From Evansella clarkii (GTDB taxonomy: Bacteria; Bacillota; Bacilli; Bacillales; Salisediminibacteriaceae), in NCBI RefSeq assembly GCF_002019695.1, contig NZ_KV917376.1, positions 3,916,974 through 3,980,973 of the forward strand: a stretch of DNA of 64,000 bases, written 5' to 3'. The notes under the pieces are model-generated. The model saw only the letters and a list, made by a program, of their open reading frames with translations, did no database searches and was not told the DNA's origin. How positions within the stretch are numbered: the stretch's first letter is position 1; every line of letters begins with the position of its first letter. Below are positions 33,626-42,017 of this stretch, piece after piece. Made by a program: the position numbers and the translations under genes.

Positions 33626-34495
33626 TTACCCGAAAACTTGAGCAGCAATAGCGAATAATGTGTTGTTTCTGAATGGCAACTCAGCAGCATTTATTAACAT
33701 AACTGGAGGAGTAGAAACTTTTACAAATCCTTTGTTTTCTAAAAACAACATAAACTCATCATTACCTGATGGCACATCAATCCTTAATTTCCCTTGCTGT
33801 CCGTAAGCAAGGTTGTCCAGAATTAATGCTGCTATATGGGTAGTCGGTGCAACTACAGGCCCCAGGATAAGATTAACCGGACCTGAAACAGACAGGCCGT
33901 AACCAATGATATTTCCCTGGCTGTCTTTTACAGCAAGACATTGTTTTGATTGTTTTATCCTTTGGTGCAAAAAATGGCTTCGTTTGTTTCCAAATGCGGC
34001 TTCATCTAACTTTATAATTTCGTTAAAATCACTCTCAGTACAGTTCTCAACTGTAAAATTATTATTAACTATTGATTTAGTAACATCATAAGTATCACAC
34101 AAAAATTTATGTACAGAATCGACTGCTTTAAACCCCATTTTTTCATATAAAGGTTTGCCTTCTTCAGTTGCAATCAGCATTACAGAAAGTTCATTTGAAA
34201 AATAATCAATACATTTTTGTGTTACTTCTTTTCCTAAACCTAAACCTCTGAAATCGTTATTTACTATTACCATCCCGATCGATGCCAGGTTACCGTCATA
34301 CTTAATTATTGCGGCACTGGATACAATTTTTCCTTCTGCATTTTTATGCCCGAATATTTTGCCGGAGGCCATAACCGTTCCGATTTCCTGTTCATCGTAG
34401 TCCCAGCCCACGGATGCTGACAACTCAACCAGACCACTGATATCTTTATTTTCAAATTGCACTAAGGTTAATGGAGCTTTTTCTTTTTTTATCAT
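33626..34495 (-). CDS. tandem GNAT acetyltransferase (two domains)
   Basis: The frame opens to 34555, but ATG 34495 with AAAGGTGA gives 289 residues and avoids overlap with the upstream gene. The first GNAT domain (to about residue 130) has NNDFRGLGLGKEVTQKCIDY and MLIATEEGKPLYEKMGF. The second half (AFGNKRSHFL, AVKDSQGNIIGYGLS) is a C-terminal GNAT-like domain with a lower-conservation acetyl-CoA loop. Dual-domain GNATs of this form are widespread in Bacillus with unknown substrates. It lies 50 bp after another GNAT gene. Confidence 0.82.
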   Translation of the reverse strand: MIKKEKAPLTLVQFENKDISGLVELSASVGWDYDEQEIGTVMASGKIFGHKNAEGKIVSSAAIIKYDGNLASIGMVIVNNDFRGLGLGKEVTQKCIDYFSNELSVMLIATEEGKPLYEKMGFKAVDSVHKFLCDTYDVTKSIVNNNFTVENCTESDFNEIIKLDEAAFGNKRSHFLHQRIKQSKQCLAVKDSQGNIIGYGLSVSGPVNLILGPVVAPTTHIAALILDNLAYGQQGKLRIDVPSGNDEFMLFLENKGFVKVSTPPVMLINAAELPFRNNTLFAIAAQVFG

Positions 34496-34545
34496 GATTT
34501 CACCTTTAACTAAACTTATTTGATTTTTTTTAAGTGGTTTTTCTA

Positions 34546-35022
34546 TTACAGCCACAAATTCATAATGAACTGCTCACCTATTGGACCAATTTTTCTTTTC
34601 CCAGTATCTTCAAATCCGACTTTTAAATACAGTTTTTGAGCAGCGATGTTTTTGTGATTTACAGCCAGAACAATTTCATTGCAGTCAGGGAATTCAGCTT
34701 CTGCAAATTTTTTTAGTAATAGCATTGCTTGTTTTGCATAACCTTTTCCTTGTTCAATCTGATTTACGGATAATGAGGTGAGTAGCATAGCCTTGGGATT
34801 ATCAGAATATTCCTTCACCCTTTCCGTTGTGTGCAATAAAAAAAAGCCGACGGGTTCAGGTCCATTTAATATAACAATTCGATGCTGCCCTTCATTTACT
34901 TCTTTATATTTATCTGGCAGTGCTGTAAATTGTGCCTGCTCCTCAGGAAGCTCAAAAGAATTTAGTATATCTAAGTGCTCCTCCTTAAAATGACTTAATT
35001 CTAAACTAGTTGTTTTATTCAT
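34546..35022 (-). CDS. GNAT N-acetyltransferase
   Basis: The 158-residue protein has the GNAT acetyl-CoA loop NQIEQGKGYAKQAMLLL (about residue 90) and VNHKNIAAQKLYLKVGFEDTGK. The N-terminal part resembles spermidine- or amino-acid-acetylase relatives only weakly. GGAGGAG supports the ATG. It is upstream of the tandem GNAT gene on the same strand and could be co-transcribed. Confidence 0.85.
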   Translation of the reverse strand: MNKTTSLELSHFKEEHLDILNSFELPEEQAQFTALPDKYKEVNEGQHRIVILNGPEPVGFFLLHTTERVKEYSDNPKAMLLTSLSVNQIEQGKGYAKQAMLLLKKFAEAEFPDCNEIVLAVNHKNIAAQKLYLKVGFEDTGKRKIGPIGEQFIMNLWL

Positions 35023-35070
35023 ATAATACTCCTCCTGTTTTAACCGAGACCAATGCCAGCAGAATTCTGG

Positions 35071-35484
35071 CTATTCTCCAGTATATATATCCTTCTGACT
35101 ATGGGTTTTATTAGCAAAAAATTGTGTGATTGGCTGAATAACAAGTGCGAGACATACTACAATAAGCAATGGATAATTATTAATCTCGTTTGCATTTATG
35201 GTTCCTTCAGAAATAAATAAGATTAAGCCGGCTGATAAAGCTAAAACATAATATCCTAATATAGCACTTTTGGTTTGAATACGTTGATCTCCGTCAGCTT
35301 TATCCTTTTCTACAGTGCTTCTTATATTAATTGTACTAAATAAAGCACTTAATAAAATGAAGCTGAATAATACTGCAGAAGGAGATAATGTCCCTAATAC
35401 GAACCAGCTGTATAATGAGAATCCCAGGAATACACAAAAAGTTATAAATGTAATGGCAGCAATGATTTTAGCAGTTTTACTCAT
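35071..35484 (-). CDS. small integral membrane protein (137 aa)
   Basis: About four hydrophobic segments (near 6-30, 36-52, 74-92 and 100-122) are visible, with a charged loop TVEKDKADGDQRIQTK in the middle. A GGAGAAAAG site supports the ATG. No family is recognised. The position inside the GNAT island offers no functional clue. Confidence 0.65.
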   Translation of the reverse strand: MSKTAKIIAAITFITFCVFLGFSLYSWFVLGTLSPSAVLFSFILLSALFSTINIRSTVEKDKADGDQRIQTKSAILGYYVLALSAGLILFISEGTINANEINNYPLLIVVCLALVIQPITQFFANKTHSQKDIYTGE

Positions 35485-35536
35485 CTTTTCTCCTTCCTCT
35501 TTTACTAGTCATCCCTTCATCGCGTGAAGAATTATG

Positions 35537-36013
35537 TTAGACTAATGCCTTAATCAGTTCAATTTCATCTCTGATTGGAATCCCGTTATTACCTATGAAT
35601 GGGATCTCTGGCTTTATCTTTCTTGCTTCTTCAACTGCATTATTTATAATTCTGGATAAGAAATATCCACGTTTTTGATAAAACTTTAATGCGTGCAAAT
35701 TATCGTTTGTTGTGATCAGTTTAATCAGTTCACATTTTTTCTCAACCGCAAGCTTTTCTACTTCCTGCACTAAAGAAGTGCCTATTCCTCTGCCTTCTGC
35801 AACACTGTCTAATGAAATAATCTCGCATTCATTATCTTTAATTATGTATGTGATTAAGCCAGTTATTTCTTCTTCTTTTACTACAGCAAACCCGTCTAAT
35901 ACACTGCAATCATATACCCCGCTGGAAATTACCATTTCCGGACTTCCCCAGTGCAGCTTAAAGAAATCTATTATTTTATTTTTCGGCAGATCCTCAATCT
36001 CACAAATAATCAT
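35537..36013 (-). CDS. GNAT N-acetyltransferase
   Basis: This 158-residue protein has the GNAT core: DGFAVVKEEEITGLITYII, LDSVAEGRGIGTSLVQEVEK (acetyl-CoA loop about residue 76) and TTNDNLHALKFYQKRGYFL. A GGAGGGG site precedes the ATG. It belongs to a common bacterial subgroup of unknown substrate. It is located between a membrane-protein gene and a deoxyribosyltransferase-like gene. Confidence 0.85.
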   Translation of the reverse strand: MIICEIEDLPKNKIIDFFKLHWGSPEMVISSGVYDCSVLDGFAVVKEEEITGLITYIIKDNECEIISLDSVAEGRGIGTSLVQEVEKLAVEKKCELIKLITTNDNLHALKFYQKRGYFLSRIINNAVEEARKIKPEIPFIGNNGIPIRDEIELIKALV

Positions 36014-36086
36014 TTACACCCCTCCGTATTGAAAGATTTATTTTCAAACCTGCTCTATAGATTGTTTTCTTAGGAGGAGATATTAT

Positions 36087-36398
36087 TCACTGAATTATAT
36101 CACTCTCAGAAAAATAACATATCCGCATCCCTTTTTGTTTTGCATACTCGATTTCTTTTTTTGTGCTGTTTCCAATATAACCATTAACATCGATAACGAA
36201 AATTTCATCAGCCATATTAATTTTTTCAAAATGAATCTTTGCAAAAAGCTCTGCTTGCTCTTTCGTTATTTCTATGCCTTCGCTTTGGTCAAAGAAGCCA
36301 AGACTTATCACAATGTTTCCCTGCAATGTTAAATAAGCATTCGCTTTTTCGAACTGTTCTTTAAATTTAGTAGAACCACACAAAGTAATTACTTTCAT
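36087..36398 (-). CDS. nucleoside 2-deoxyribosyltransferase-like protein
   Basis: The 103-residue protein starts MKVITLCGSTKFKEQFEKA, with the N-terminal beta strand and glycine loop of the deoxyribosyltransferase-like Rossmann fold, and has DEIFVIDVNGYIGNSTKKEI (Asp and Ser-Thr region near the active site). It is short compared with full enzymes (about 150), and I see no Glu nucleophile with confidence. It may bind nucleotides. Activity is uncertain. Confidence 0.6.
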   Translation of the reverse strand: MKVITLCGSTKFKEQFEKANAYLTLQGNIVISLGFFDQSEGIEITKEQAELFAKIHFEKINMADEIFVIDVNGYIGNSTKKEIEYAKQKGMRICYFSESDIIQ

Positions 36399-36464
36399 TC
36401 AAATGTCCCTGCTTTCGTTTAATTTGAAAGGCGATTAATAGGATTAATTGCCCGTCCCCTTTAG

Positions 36465-36653
36465 TTAATTAGTTTGTAACTTTCTTAAAAGTATACTGTT
36501 AGCAACCGCACCAACGAACCCGGTTATTACAAAAATATATGCAATAAAAAGGGACATTGAAGCAAATGTTTCGGTAATAATTCTGGACATACCAACAGTA
36601 AAAAGCAGGGTACTGCCTAACAGGGAAATAACTGTTCTAGTCTTATTATTCAT
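36465..36653 (-). CDS. small membrane protein (62 aa)
   Basis: The frame opens farther upstream, but the ATG at 36653 has GGAGG and avoids overlap with the GNAT gene at 36733. The product has two hydrophobic segments (about 8-24 and 33-54). No family is recognised. It follows the GNAT gene at 36733 on the same strand. Confidence 0.55.
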   Translation of the reverse strand: MNNKTRTVISLLGSTLLFTVGMSRIITETFASMSLFIAYIFVITGFVGAVANSILLRKLQTN

Positions 36654-36732
36654 TTTAAGAAACCTCCAGAATAGTATAAGCCAATTAAAATCGATAATTT
36701 TATCCTTGTGACAAAAGTATTCCGTTAAATGG

Positions 36733-37284
36733 TCAACCGAACTCTTTTTTGAGAATTCCATAATATACAAGGTCTATGTATTGATCTTCTTTCAGAATAT
36801 GTTCTCTTAAGACACCTTCCTTTTTCATTCCAATTTTACTCAGAACTTTTCCTGACGCCTCGTTTAAATCAAAGTATCTCGCAAAAACTTTGTTATAATT
36901 CTTTTCCACGAAAGCGAATTCAAGTATTGTTTTAGCTGCCTCCGTTGCATAGCCATTTCCCCAATATTCCTCTCCAATCCAATAAGCTATTTCGCCATGA
37001 TTGAATTTTTGATGGTTCGTTAATGCTATTGCTCCATATAATTTCCCTGTAACCTTATCTGTGACCGCAAATTCATACGCCTTATTACCATTAAAATTTT
37101 CCTGGTGATTTTTCATCCAGGATAAGGCATCATCCATCGAATACGGGTATGGCAGATATAATGTATTTTTATAGATATTATAATTATTACATAGCCTGGT
37201 TACCTCTCGCGCATCCGATTCTTTAAACAGGCGAAGAAGTAACCTGTTTGTTTCTAACTTTTTTTCCTTTTTCCTATAAATCAT
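36733..37284 (-). CDS. GNAT N-acetyltransferase (RimJ/RimL type)
   Basis: This 183-residue protein has the RimJ/RimL pattern: LETNRLLLRLFKESDAREV, EIAYWIGEEYWGNGYATEA (acetyl-CoA loop) and the C-terminal VLSKIGMKKEGVLREHI with YYGILKKEF. A GGAGGAG site precedes the ATG. It is the first gene of the acetyltransferase island in transcription order. Substrate unknown. Confidence 0.88.
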   Translation of the reverse strand: MIYRKKEKKLETNRLLLRLFKESDAREVTRLCNNYNIYKNTLYLPYPYSMDDALSWMKNHQENFNGNKAYEFAVTDKVTGKLYGAIALTNHQKFNHGEIAYWIGEEYWGNGYATEAAKTILEFAFVEKNYNKVFARYFDLNEASGKVLSKIGMKKEGVLREHILKEDQYIDLVYYGILKKEFG

Positions 37285-37496
37285 AATTCTCCTCCCTTAA
37301 AAAGAAGCCTTCCAGGTTTATACAATTACTAATTCAACAAAAATCACGTCAATCCTTTATTATTCTTTACTCTTGTCGAATAAATGAAGGTGCAGATTAA
37401 AAAACACAGAGGGGTCTTTAACTGAAGTATGTAAATGAGATTACTGAAAAAATCACTTCGTTAACAGGTGCTAAATTGAAATCAACAAAAATACAA

Positions 37497-37522
37497 AGAC
37501 CAATTCAACTGTGAACTGGTCT
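37497..37522 (-). terminator. terminator of the SMR-tetR operon
   Basis: AGACCAATTCA (37497-37507) pairs with TGAACTGGTCT (37512-37522), one mismatch, loop ACTG. On the minus strand a T-rich stretch follows. It lies about 50 bp after the tetR stop. Confidence 0.6.
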
Positions 37523-37573
37523 GTTAATTGATATGTTATTTTTGTTTTTTGTCCCCGATAACCGAACCCTTCA

Positions 37574-38167
37574 CTAAGGCTGAATACCTTTCCAAAATAC
37601 AGACCAGGTCATATTTAATCTATGTTCATATTCTTTATAGGGAGAACTCATCATATGGAAAAGCATACCTTCTAATATAGTAGTAAAAGAAGTAACGATT
37701 GTTTCCTCATCGATAAATTCGTTCTCTTTGTTATTCCTTAAGATGGAGAAAACAAGCTCCCGAATCTCTTCCTCTACTTGCTTATTCTTTGCTGTTATAA
37801 GTTCTTTAAAGCTTTCCGGAGGGTAAATACCATACCTTTTAAGAAAAAAACCTTTGTCATTCATGTAATAGTATTTATTTAATTCGGCTAAAACATGATA
37901 CAGTTTTTTTTCTGTTGAAAAATCCGCTATAATCAAGGACTGTTGTTTTATAAATTCTAAATAATCTTCAATAACAAAACTTACAATTTGTTCAAAGAGA
38001 TCCTGCTTGCTTTCAAAATAAGCATAAATCGAAGGGGTTTTAATCTTTACATTTTCAGCTATATCTTTAAGAGCGGTCTCCTCGTAACCATACGAGGAGA
38101 ACAGCCTTAAACCTTGTTCTAATATCCTTTTTTTCGTTTCTTCACCTTTTTTCAATTCACTTTTCAC
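37574..38167 (-). CDS. TetR-family transcriptional regulator
   Basis: The 197-residue protein has the TetR N-terminal helix-turn-helix (ETKKRILEQGLRLFSSYGYEE, then ALKDIAENVKIKTPSIYAYF) and a divergent ligand-binding domain. It is the third gene of the SMR operon. The start is GTG 38167 or TTG 38155, with GAGGTG between. Palindromes at 38891 and 38996 upstream of the operon are the predicted operators, so it should repress its own efflux operon and release on binding a drug-like ligand. Confidence 0.88.
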   Translation of the reverse strand: MKSELKKGEETKKRILEQGLRLFSSYGYEETALKDIAENVKIKTPSIYAYFESKQDLFEQIVSFVIEDYLEFIKQQSLIIADFSTEKKLYHVLAELNKYYYMNDKGFFLKRYGIYPPESFKELITAKNKQVEEEIRELVFSILRNNKENEFIDEETIVTSFTTILEGMLFHMMSSPYKEYEHRLNMTWSVFWKGIQP

Positions 38168-38186
38168 CTCAGTTTGTTTAATTGCA

Positions 38187-38501
38187 TCAGGTTATTAATT
38201 TTAAGCTTACTATACTAAAAATTATTCCGGCAACTAAAACAAGTTTTTTCGCACTCTTCGGTTCTTTAAATAAAAACATTCCAAGCAAAACACTGCCTGA
38301 CGCGCCTACTCCAGTCCATATACCATAACCAATGCTAATAGGTATTTCGATTAATGAAACGGAAAGAAAGAAAAAACTCATACTCATAAATAAGATAAAA
38401 AAGATCGTTGGTTTTAATTTTGAAAAACTTTCACTTAACTTTAGATTTATGATACCTATAACTTCAAACAATCCAGCTAATATTAAAAATAACCAATACA
38501 T
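38187..38501 (-). CDS. SMR-family multidrug efflux subunit
   Basis: The 104-residue protein has four predicted membrane helices and the SMR glutamate in LFEVIGIINLKLSE (about residue 13). It begins at 38501, just after the stop of the paired SMR gene at 38503, with GGAGGTAAC overlapping that gene's end. SMR pairs of this type (EbrAB, YkkCD) act as heterodimers exporting cationic compounds in exchange for protons. Confidence 0.88.
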   Translation of the reverse strand: MYWLFLILAGLFEVIGIINLKLSESFSKLKPTIFFILFMSMSFFFLSVSLIEIPISIGYGIWTGVGASGSVLLGMFLFKEPKSAKKLVLVAGIIFSIVSLKLIT

Positions 38502-38502
38502 A

Positions 38503-38856
38503 TTACACGTTACCTCCTACGCTTTTCTCATCTTTCGGTTCGTCTGAAATTAATTTTAGTCCAACAATACAGCTAATTAAAAGAACAACAAGCACAACTT
38601 TGGTCAAACTCACGGGATCTCCTAAAAATGTCATACCTATTAAAGCAGTGCCAAAAGCACCCAGACCAGTGAATACTGCATAAGCTGTCGAAACTGGAAG
38701 TACTTTTAAGGTTTTAGCGAAAAACCACCAACTAAGAACTAATAATATAAGTGTGGGAATAACAACTTCTATTCTCGTAAAACCCTCTGAAAAACCTAAT
38801 CCAAGTGCCCAACCTACTTCAAGGATTCCTCCAATAATTAAGTACACCCATGCCAT
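38503..38856 (-). CDS. SMR-family multidrug efflux subunit
   Basis: The 117-residue protein has four membrane helices and the essential Glu in IIGGILEVGWALGLGFSEG, with the family motif TAYAVFTGLGAFGTALIG. It has a hydrophilic tail (EPKDEKSVGG). It is the first gene of a three-gene operon with a second SMR subunit and tetR. The partner lacks the full signature, consistent with an obligate pair exporting cationic toxicants. Confidence 0.9.
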   Translation of the reverse strand: MAWVYLIIGGILEVGWALGLGFSEGFTRIEVVIPTLILLVLSWWFFAKTLKVLPVSTAYAVFTGLGAFGTALIGMTFLGDPVSLTKVVLVVLLISCIVGLKLISDEPKDEKSVGGNV

Positions 38857-38890
38857 AATAATCTCTCCTTTAAATAAAAAACCAAATGCT

Positions 38891-38908
38891 AACTAACGAT
38901 CGTTAGTT
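38891..38908. promoter_or_regulatory. TetR operator palindrome 1
   Basis: AACTAACGATCGTTAGTT is a perfect palindrome 35 bp upstream of the first SMR gene. It shares half-sites CTAAC/GTTAG with a second palindrome at 38996. The cognate regulator is most likely the TetR encoded by the same operon. Confidence 0.75.
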
Positions 38909-38995
38909 TTTTACAGAAAATTTTTTTACCTTTTATAATTAAATTGATTTTTAATATATATTACCATTTTAAACAACTCCTCTCATGAAAAATAA

Positions 38996-39009
38996 CTAAC
39001 ATACGTTAG
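38996..39009. promoter_or_regulatory. TetR operator palindrome 2
   Basis: CTAACATACGTTAG has the same half-sites as palindrome 1, 103 bp farther upstream. Two operators may allow cooperative repression or DNA looping. The rest of the 429-bp gap 38857-39285 shows no gene. Confidence 0.65.
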
Positions 39010-39227
39010 ATTTTATAATACTTAAGTTGATTTTGCAAGAGGGAAAGTATTAACAACTTTTATGAATGTCGGAATGCAATTAGCCTAAGCCAATTCCATT
39101 TTTTTAATCCTTTCTGAATTGAACTACCATGAAATAACGCAGTTTAACTTTCAGCTTAAGTGGTGCAGCAAGACATCATGGACCTCCACTGCAGTACATT
39201 TCCTTTGATATTATGGCCAAATGCACT

Positions 39228-39253
39228 GCCATTCTCTTTATAAAGAGAATGGC
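39228..39253. repeat. 26-bp perfect palindrome
   Basis: Two 13-bp arms, GCCATTCTCTTTA and its complement, abut directly without a loop. It lies about 35 bp after the stop of the GerA-like gene on the minus strand. No T run follows, so it is an imperfect terminator candidate or a protein-binding palindrome. Confidence 0.6.
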
Positions 39254-39285
39254 ATGTACCACTATCGGAGCGGCTGATGAAGTCC

Positions 39286-40812
39286 TTATTTTTGCTTTAC
39301 TGGGTCCGCCGTGTGCTCGGAATCGTTACGCTTTTTATTTATGGTAAGTGGCATACGAATAACAGTATCCATTAAATCAATAAAGCGATATGGAGCAAAT
39401 GGTGAAGTGTAATAGCGTCCAAAGCTTCTTAAACCAACTAAGTGTATGTTTATTGCAATATAAGCAATAATGATTCCAAACAATCCAAAACTGGCAGCAA
39501 GGAGCATTAAAAAGAATCTTAACATCCGCAGAGTTATACTTACATTATATGCTGGAATAGCAAATGAAGCGATAGCTGTTAACGCTACGACAATGACCAT
39601 AATTGGATTCACAATTCCAGCTCTGACAGCCGCGTCCCCAATAACTAACCCGCCAACAATACCAATAGTTTGACCAACAGCACGGGGAAGCCTTACCCCG
39701 GCTTCACGCAGCAGCTCCAGAGTCAGCTCCATTAGCAATGCCTCTACAAATGCAGGAAAAGGAACACCTTCTCTCGCACCAGCAATGGATAAAGCTAACG
39801 TGGTAGGGATCATTCCCTGGTGGTATGAGATCATTGCGATATAAAGAGAAGGTAAAAATAAGGCAATGAAAGCTGCGCTATAACGAAGCATACGAATAAG
39901 CGAACCGATTTGCCACCGGTCATAGTAATCTTCTGTAGATTTAAATAGTTGTTCAAATGTAATAGGAGTTATAAGGGAAAATGGCGTGCCATCAACCAGG
40001 ATAATTACTTGTCCGTTATTTAAAGATGCTGCCGCTTTATCAGGGCGTTCTGTTTGTAAAATTTGAGGAAATGGTGAAAGAACATTATCTTCGATCAATT
40101 GTTCAATTGTCCCTGATTCCTCTATAGTTGCCCTGTCTATGCATGAGATTCTGTAGCGAACCTCCTCTACTAACGATTCATCAGTAATTCCTTTGATATA
40201 GATAATGGCAAAATCATTTTTAGATCGCCGCCCTAATTTCCCAAGCTGAATCGTTAAATTTGGGTCCCTGATTCTTCTTCGAATAAGAACAATATTGGTT
40301 GGTAAATTCTCGATAAATCCATCTCTTGGTCCCCGTATTAAAACTTCACTTTGCGGCTCTTCAATTCCTCTGTTCTCATAAGTGATTGTTCCGAGTATGA
40401 TTAATTTCGCCAGACCGTCAACAACGAGTAAACTCTTCCCGGACATAAATGGCAAAATCGCGTCATCAAAATTTGCAGAAAAATCAATTTGGGTTAAGTT
40501 TATTGAGTCTTGAATCGCTTGTTTAATAACTTCATCCTTTTGTTCATTTATTGCTTCTGATTTTATCTGCTGTAATGGTTTTACTACGTCCTCTTCAATT
40601 GAATCTGCATCAGACAAACCTTCGATATAAAATAAAACAGCAGACTTTGTTTTAGCAATTTTGAAATCCCGCTGTACTATATCATTACTGTCGCCAAAGA
40701 TTTTCAGCAGCGATTCCACCATTTCATTAAGGTTATTAGAGAGTGCCACTTCAAACTCATCACTGCTATGTATGTTATTTTTATTAAGTTTGCGAAACAG
40801 TTTATTTAACAT
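39286..40812 (-). CDS. spore germination receptor subunit A (GerA family)
   Basis: The 508-residue protein (ATG 40812 with GAGGGG; GTG 40827 is also in frame) matches the GerAA family: a large soluble N-terminal domain, GPRDGFIENLPTNIVLIRRR, the ILVDGTPFSLITP strand and a C-terminal block of about five membrane helices with MIPTTLALSIAGAREGVPFP and LREAGVRLPRAVGQTIGIVGG. Subunit A recognises germinants with B and C in the spore inner membrane and may form a channel. It is the last gene of the operon. Confidence 0.95.
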   Translation of the reverse strand: MLNKLFRKLNKNNIHSSDEFEVALSNNLNEMVESLLKIFGDSNDIVQRDFKIAKTKSAVLFYIEGLSDADSIEEDVVKPLQQIKSEAINEQKDEVIKQAIQDSINLTQIDFSANFDDAILPFMSGKSLLVVDGLAKLIILGTITYENRGIEEPQSEVLIRGPRDGFIENLPTNIVLIRRRIRDPNLTIQLGKLGRRSKNDFAIIYIKGITDESLVEEVRYRISCIDRATIEESGTIEQLIEDNVLSPFPQILQTERPDKAAASLNNGQVIILVDGTPFSLITPITFEQLFKSTEDYYDRWQIGSLIRMLRYSAAFIALFLPSLYIAMISYHQGMIPTTLALSIAGAREGVPFPAFVEALLMELTLELLREAGVRLPRAVGQTIGIVGGLVIGDAAVRAGIVNPIMVIVVALTAIASFAIPAYNVSITLRMLRFFLMLLAASFGLFGIIIAYIAINIHLVGLRSFGRYYTSPFAPYRFIDLMDTVIRMPLTINKKRNDSEHTADPVKQK

Positions 40813-40838
40813 CCGGACACCCCTCACATATCTGCTTC

Positions 40839-42017
40839 CTAAGACTCCATACCCTCATTTAACATATAATGTCGAATTTCTACTTCCGCGCTTACAGTTA
40901 TATTTGCCTTGGTGAATTCCCCGTCTTCCCCGTCCCAGTTACCTTCTATTGTTTTCCAGTACTTATTGTCGTTTATCTTTACTTGACGCCATAGCCTGAA
41001 GACGTCTGCATAATACTCATTTTGCATTTTCTCAAGAATATGTTCCGCCTGGCGTACAATTTCTTGTTCTGCAGCTGTTTCCAGTTTTTTTATGCCTTCA
41101 ATATCATTCACTGGCGGCTCCTGAATCCAGGACTCGGAGAACATACCCTCTGATTTAATAGTAATATGAAAATGGGGCTGGTCATTTTTACGTTCATAAT
41201 TAACAACAGAATCTAACCGATCTAACTCGTATACGAATAAACCGCTTTCTTCAAACGGGACATTCACAATTCCTTTTTGACTTTCACCGACAATAAGGTT
41301 ATAACCAGACACATCTTTTTCATTTAGCCAGCCTATCATTTTATTTTCCTTACCTTTAATAATAGACGCCCCTGATACTTTAAGTTCTGTATCCTTAATA
41401 ATCCCCGCTATGAGAAAACTTTCGTCTCCCTTTATATAGGAGCTGATTTCTCCTAATTCCTTAGGTTCTATCATTGCAAATGTGATATCACTGTTAAATT
41501 CCCGTATCATATCGAGGGAAATTCCCGGCATATCCTCCAGGGGGAGCTTTTCACTAATAATATCTCTTGCTGGATCTTTAGAAATTAATACACGTATACG
41601 TCTTCGCATTTCATGATCTCTTAAATAAAGATCTAAAATGTGTTCTAAGGAACCCTCCTTTATTAATTCTTCATTTATTACTATCGCTTTCAAATGTTCA
41701 AAGAAGAGTTTTCGGCTTCTTCGTTCAGCTACGTTTCGAATAGTTTTTAAGTTCGTTATATCAGAAGATGTGATATTAAAAAATGGCTTTCCGCCGCCAC
41801 CACCATCAGCAGCCTCAGCAAGGTCTCCTGGCACAGCGACTTGAAAAGTTGAACTGAATGGCTTAAATGGTTCCGCTTGTCCATTGTCTTCTTCATTCGA
41901 AACTGGATCCAGTGCAACAGCGAGTGTAAAGCCTAATTGATTAATTTCCCGCTGATCCCAGCATCCACTTTGAGTAGCTAAACATAAACACAGAAGCACA
42001 ATGATAAGTTTTTTCAT
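40839..42017 (-). CDS. Ger(x)C-family germination lipoprotein
   Basis: The 392-residue lipoprotein has a signal LIIVLLCLCLATQSGC with Cys about residue 19, then WDQREINQLGFTLAVALD, the usual start of the GerC mature domain, followed by three GerC domains (RRRIRVLISKDPARDII mid-protein). It anchors at the outer face of the spore inner membrane. The start overlaps the permease stop by four bases (ATGA). GAGGAAC supports the ATG. Confidence 0.93.
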   Translation of the reverse strand: MKKLIIVLLCLCLATQSGCWDQREINQLGFTLAVALDPVSNEEDNGQAEPFKPFSSTFQVAVPGDLAEAADGGGGGKPFFNITSSDITNLKTIRNVAERRSRKLFFEHLKAIVINEELIKEGSLEHILDLYLRDHEMRRRIRVLISKDPARDIISEKLPLEDMPGISLDMIREFNSDITFAMIEPKELGEISSYIKGDESFLIAGIIKDTELKVSGASIIKGKENKMIGWLNEKDVSGYNLIVGESQKGIVNVPFEESGLFVYELDRLDSVVNYERKNDQPHFHITIKSEGMFSESWIQEPPVNDIEGIKKLETAAEQEIVRQAEHILEKMQNEYYADVFRLWRQVKINDNKYWKTIEGNWDGEDGEFTKANITVSAEVEIRHYMLNEGMES

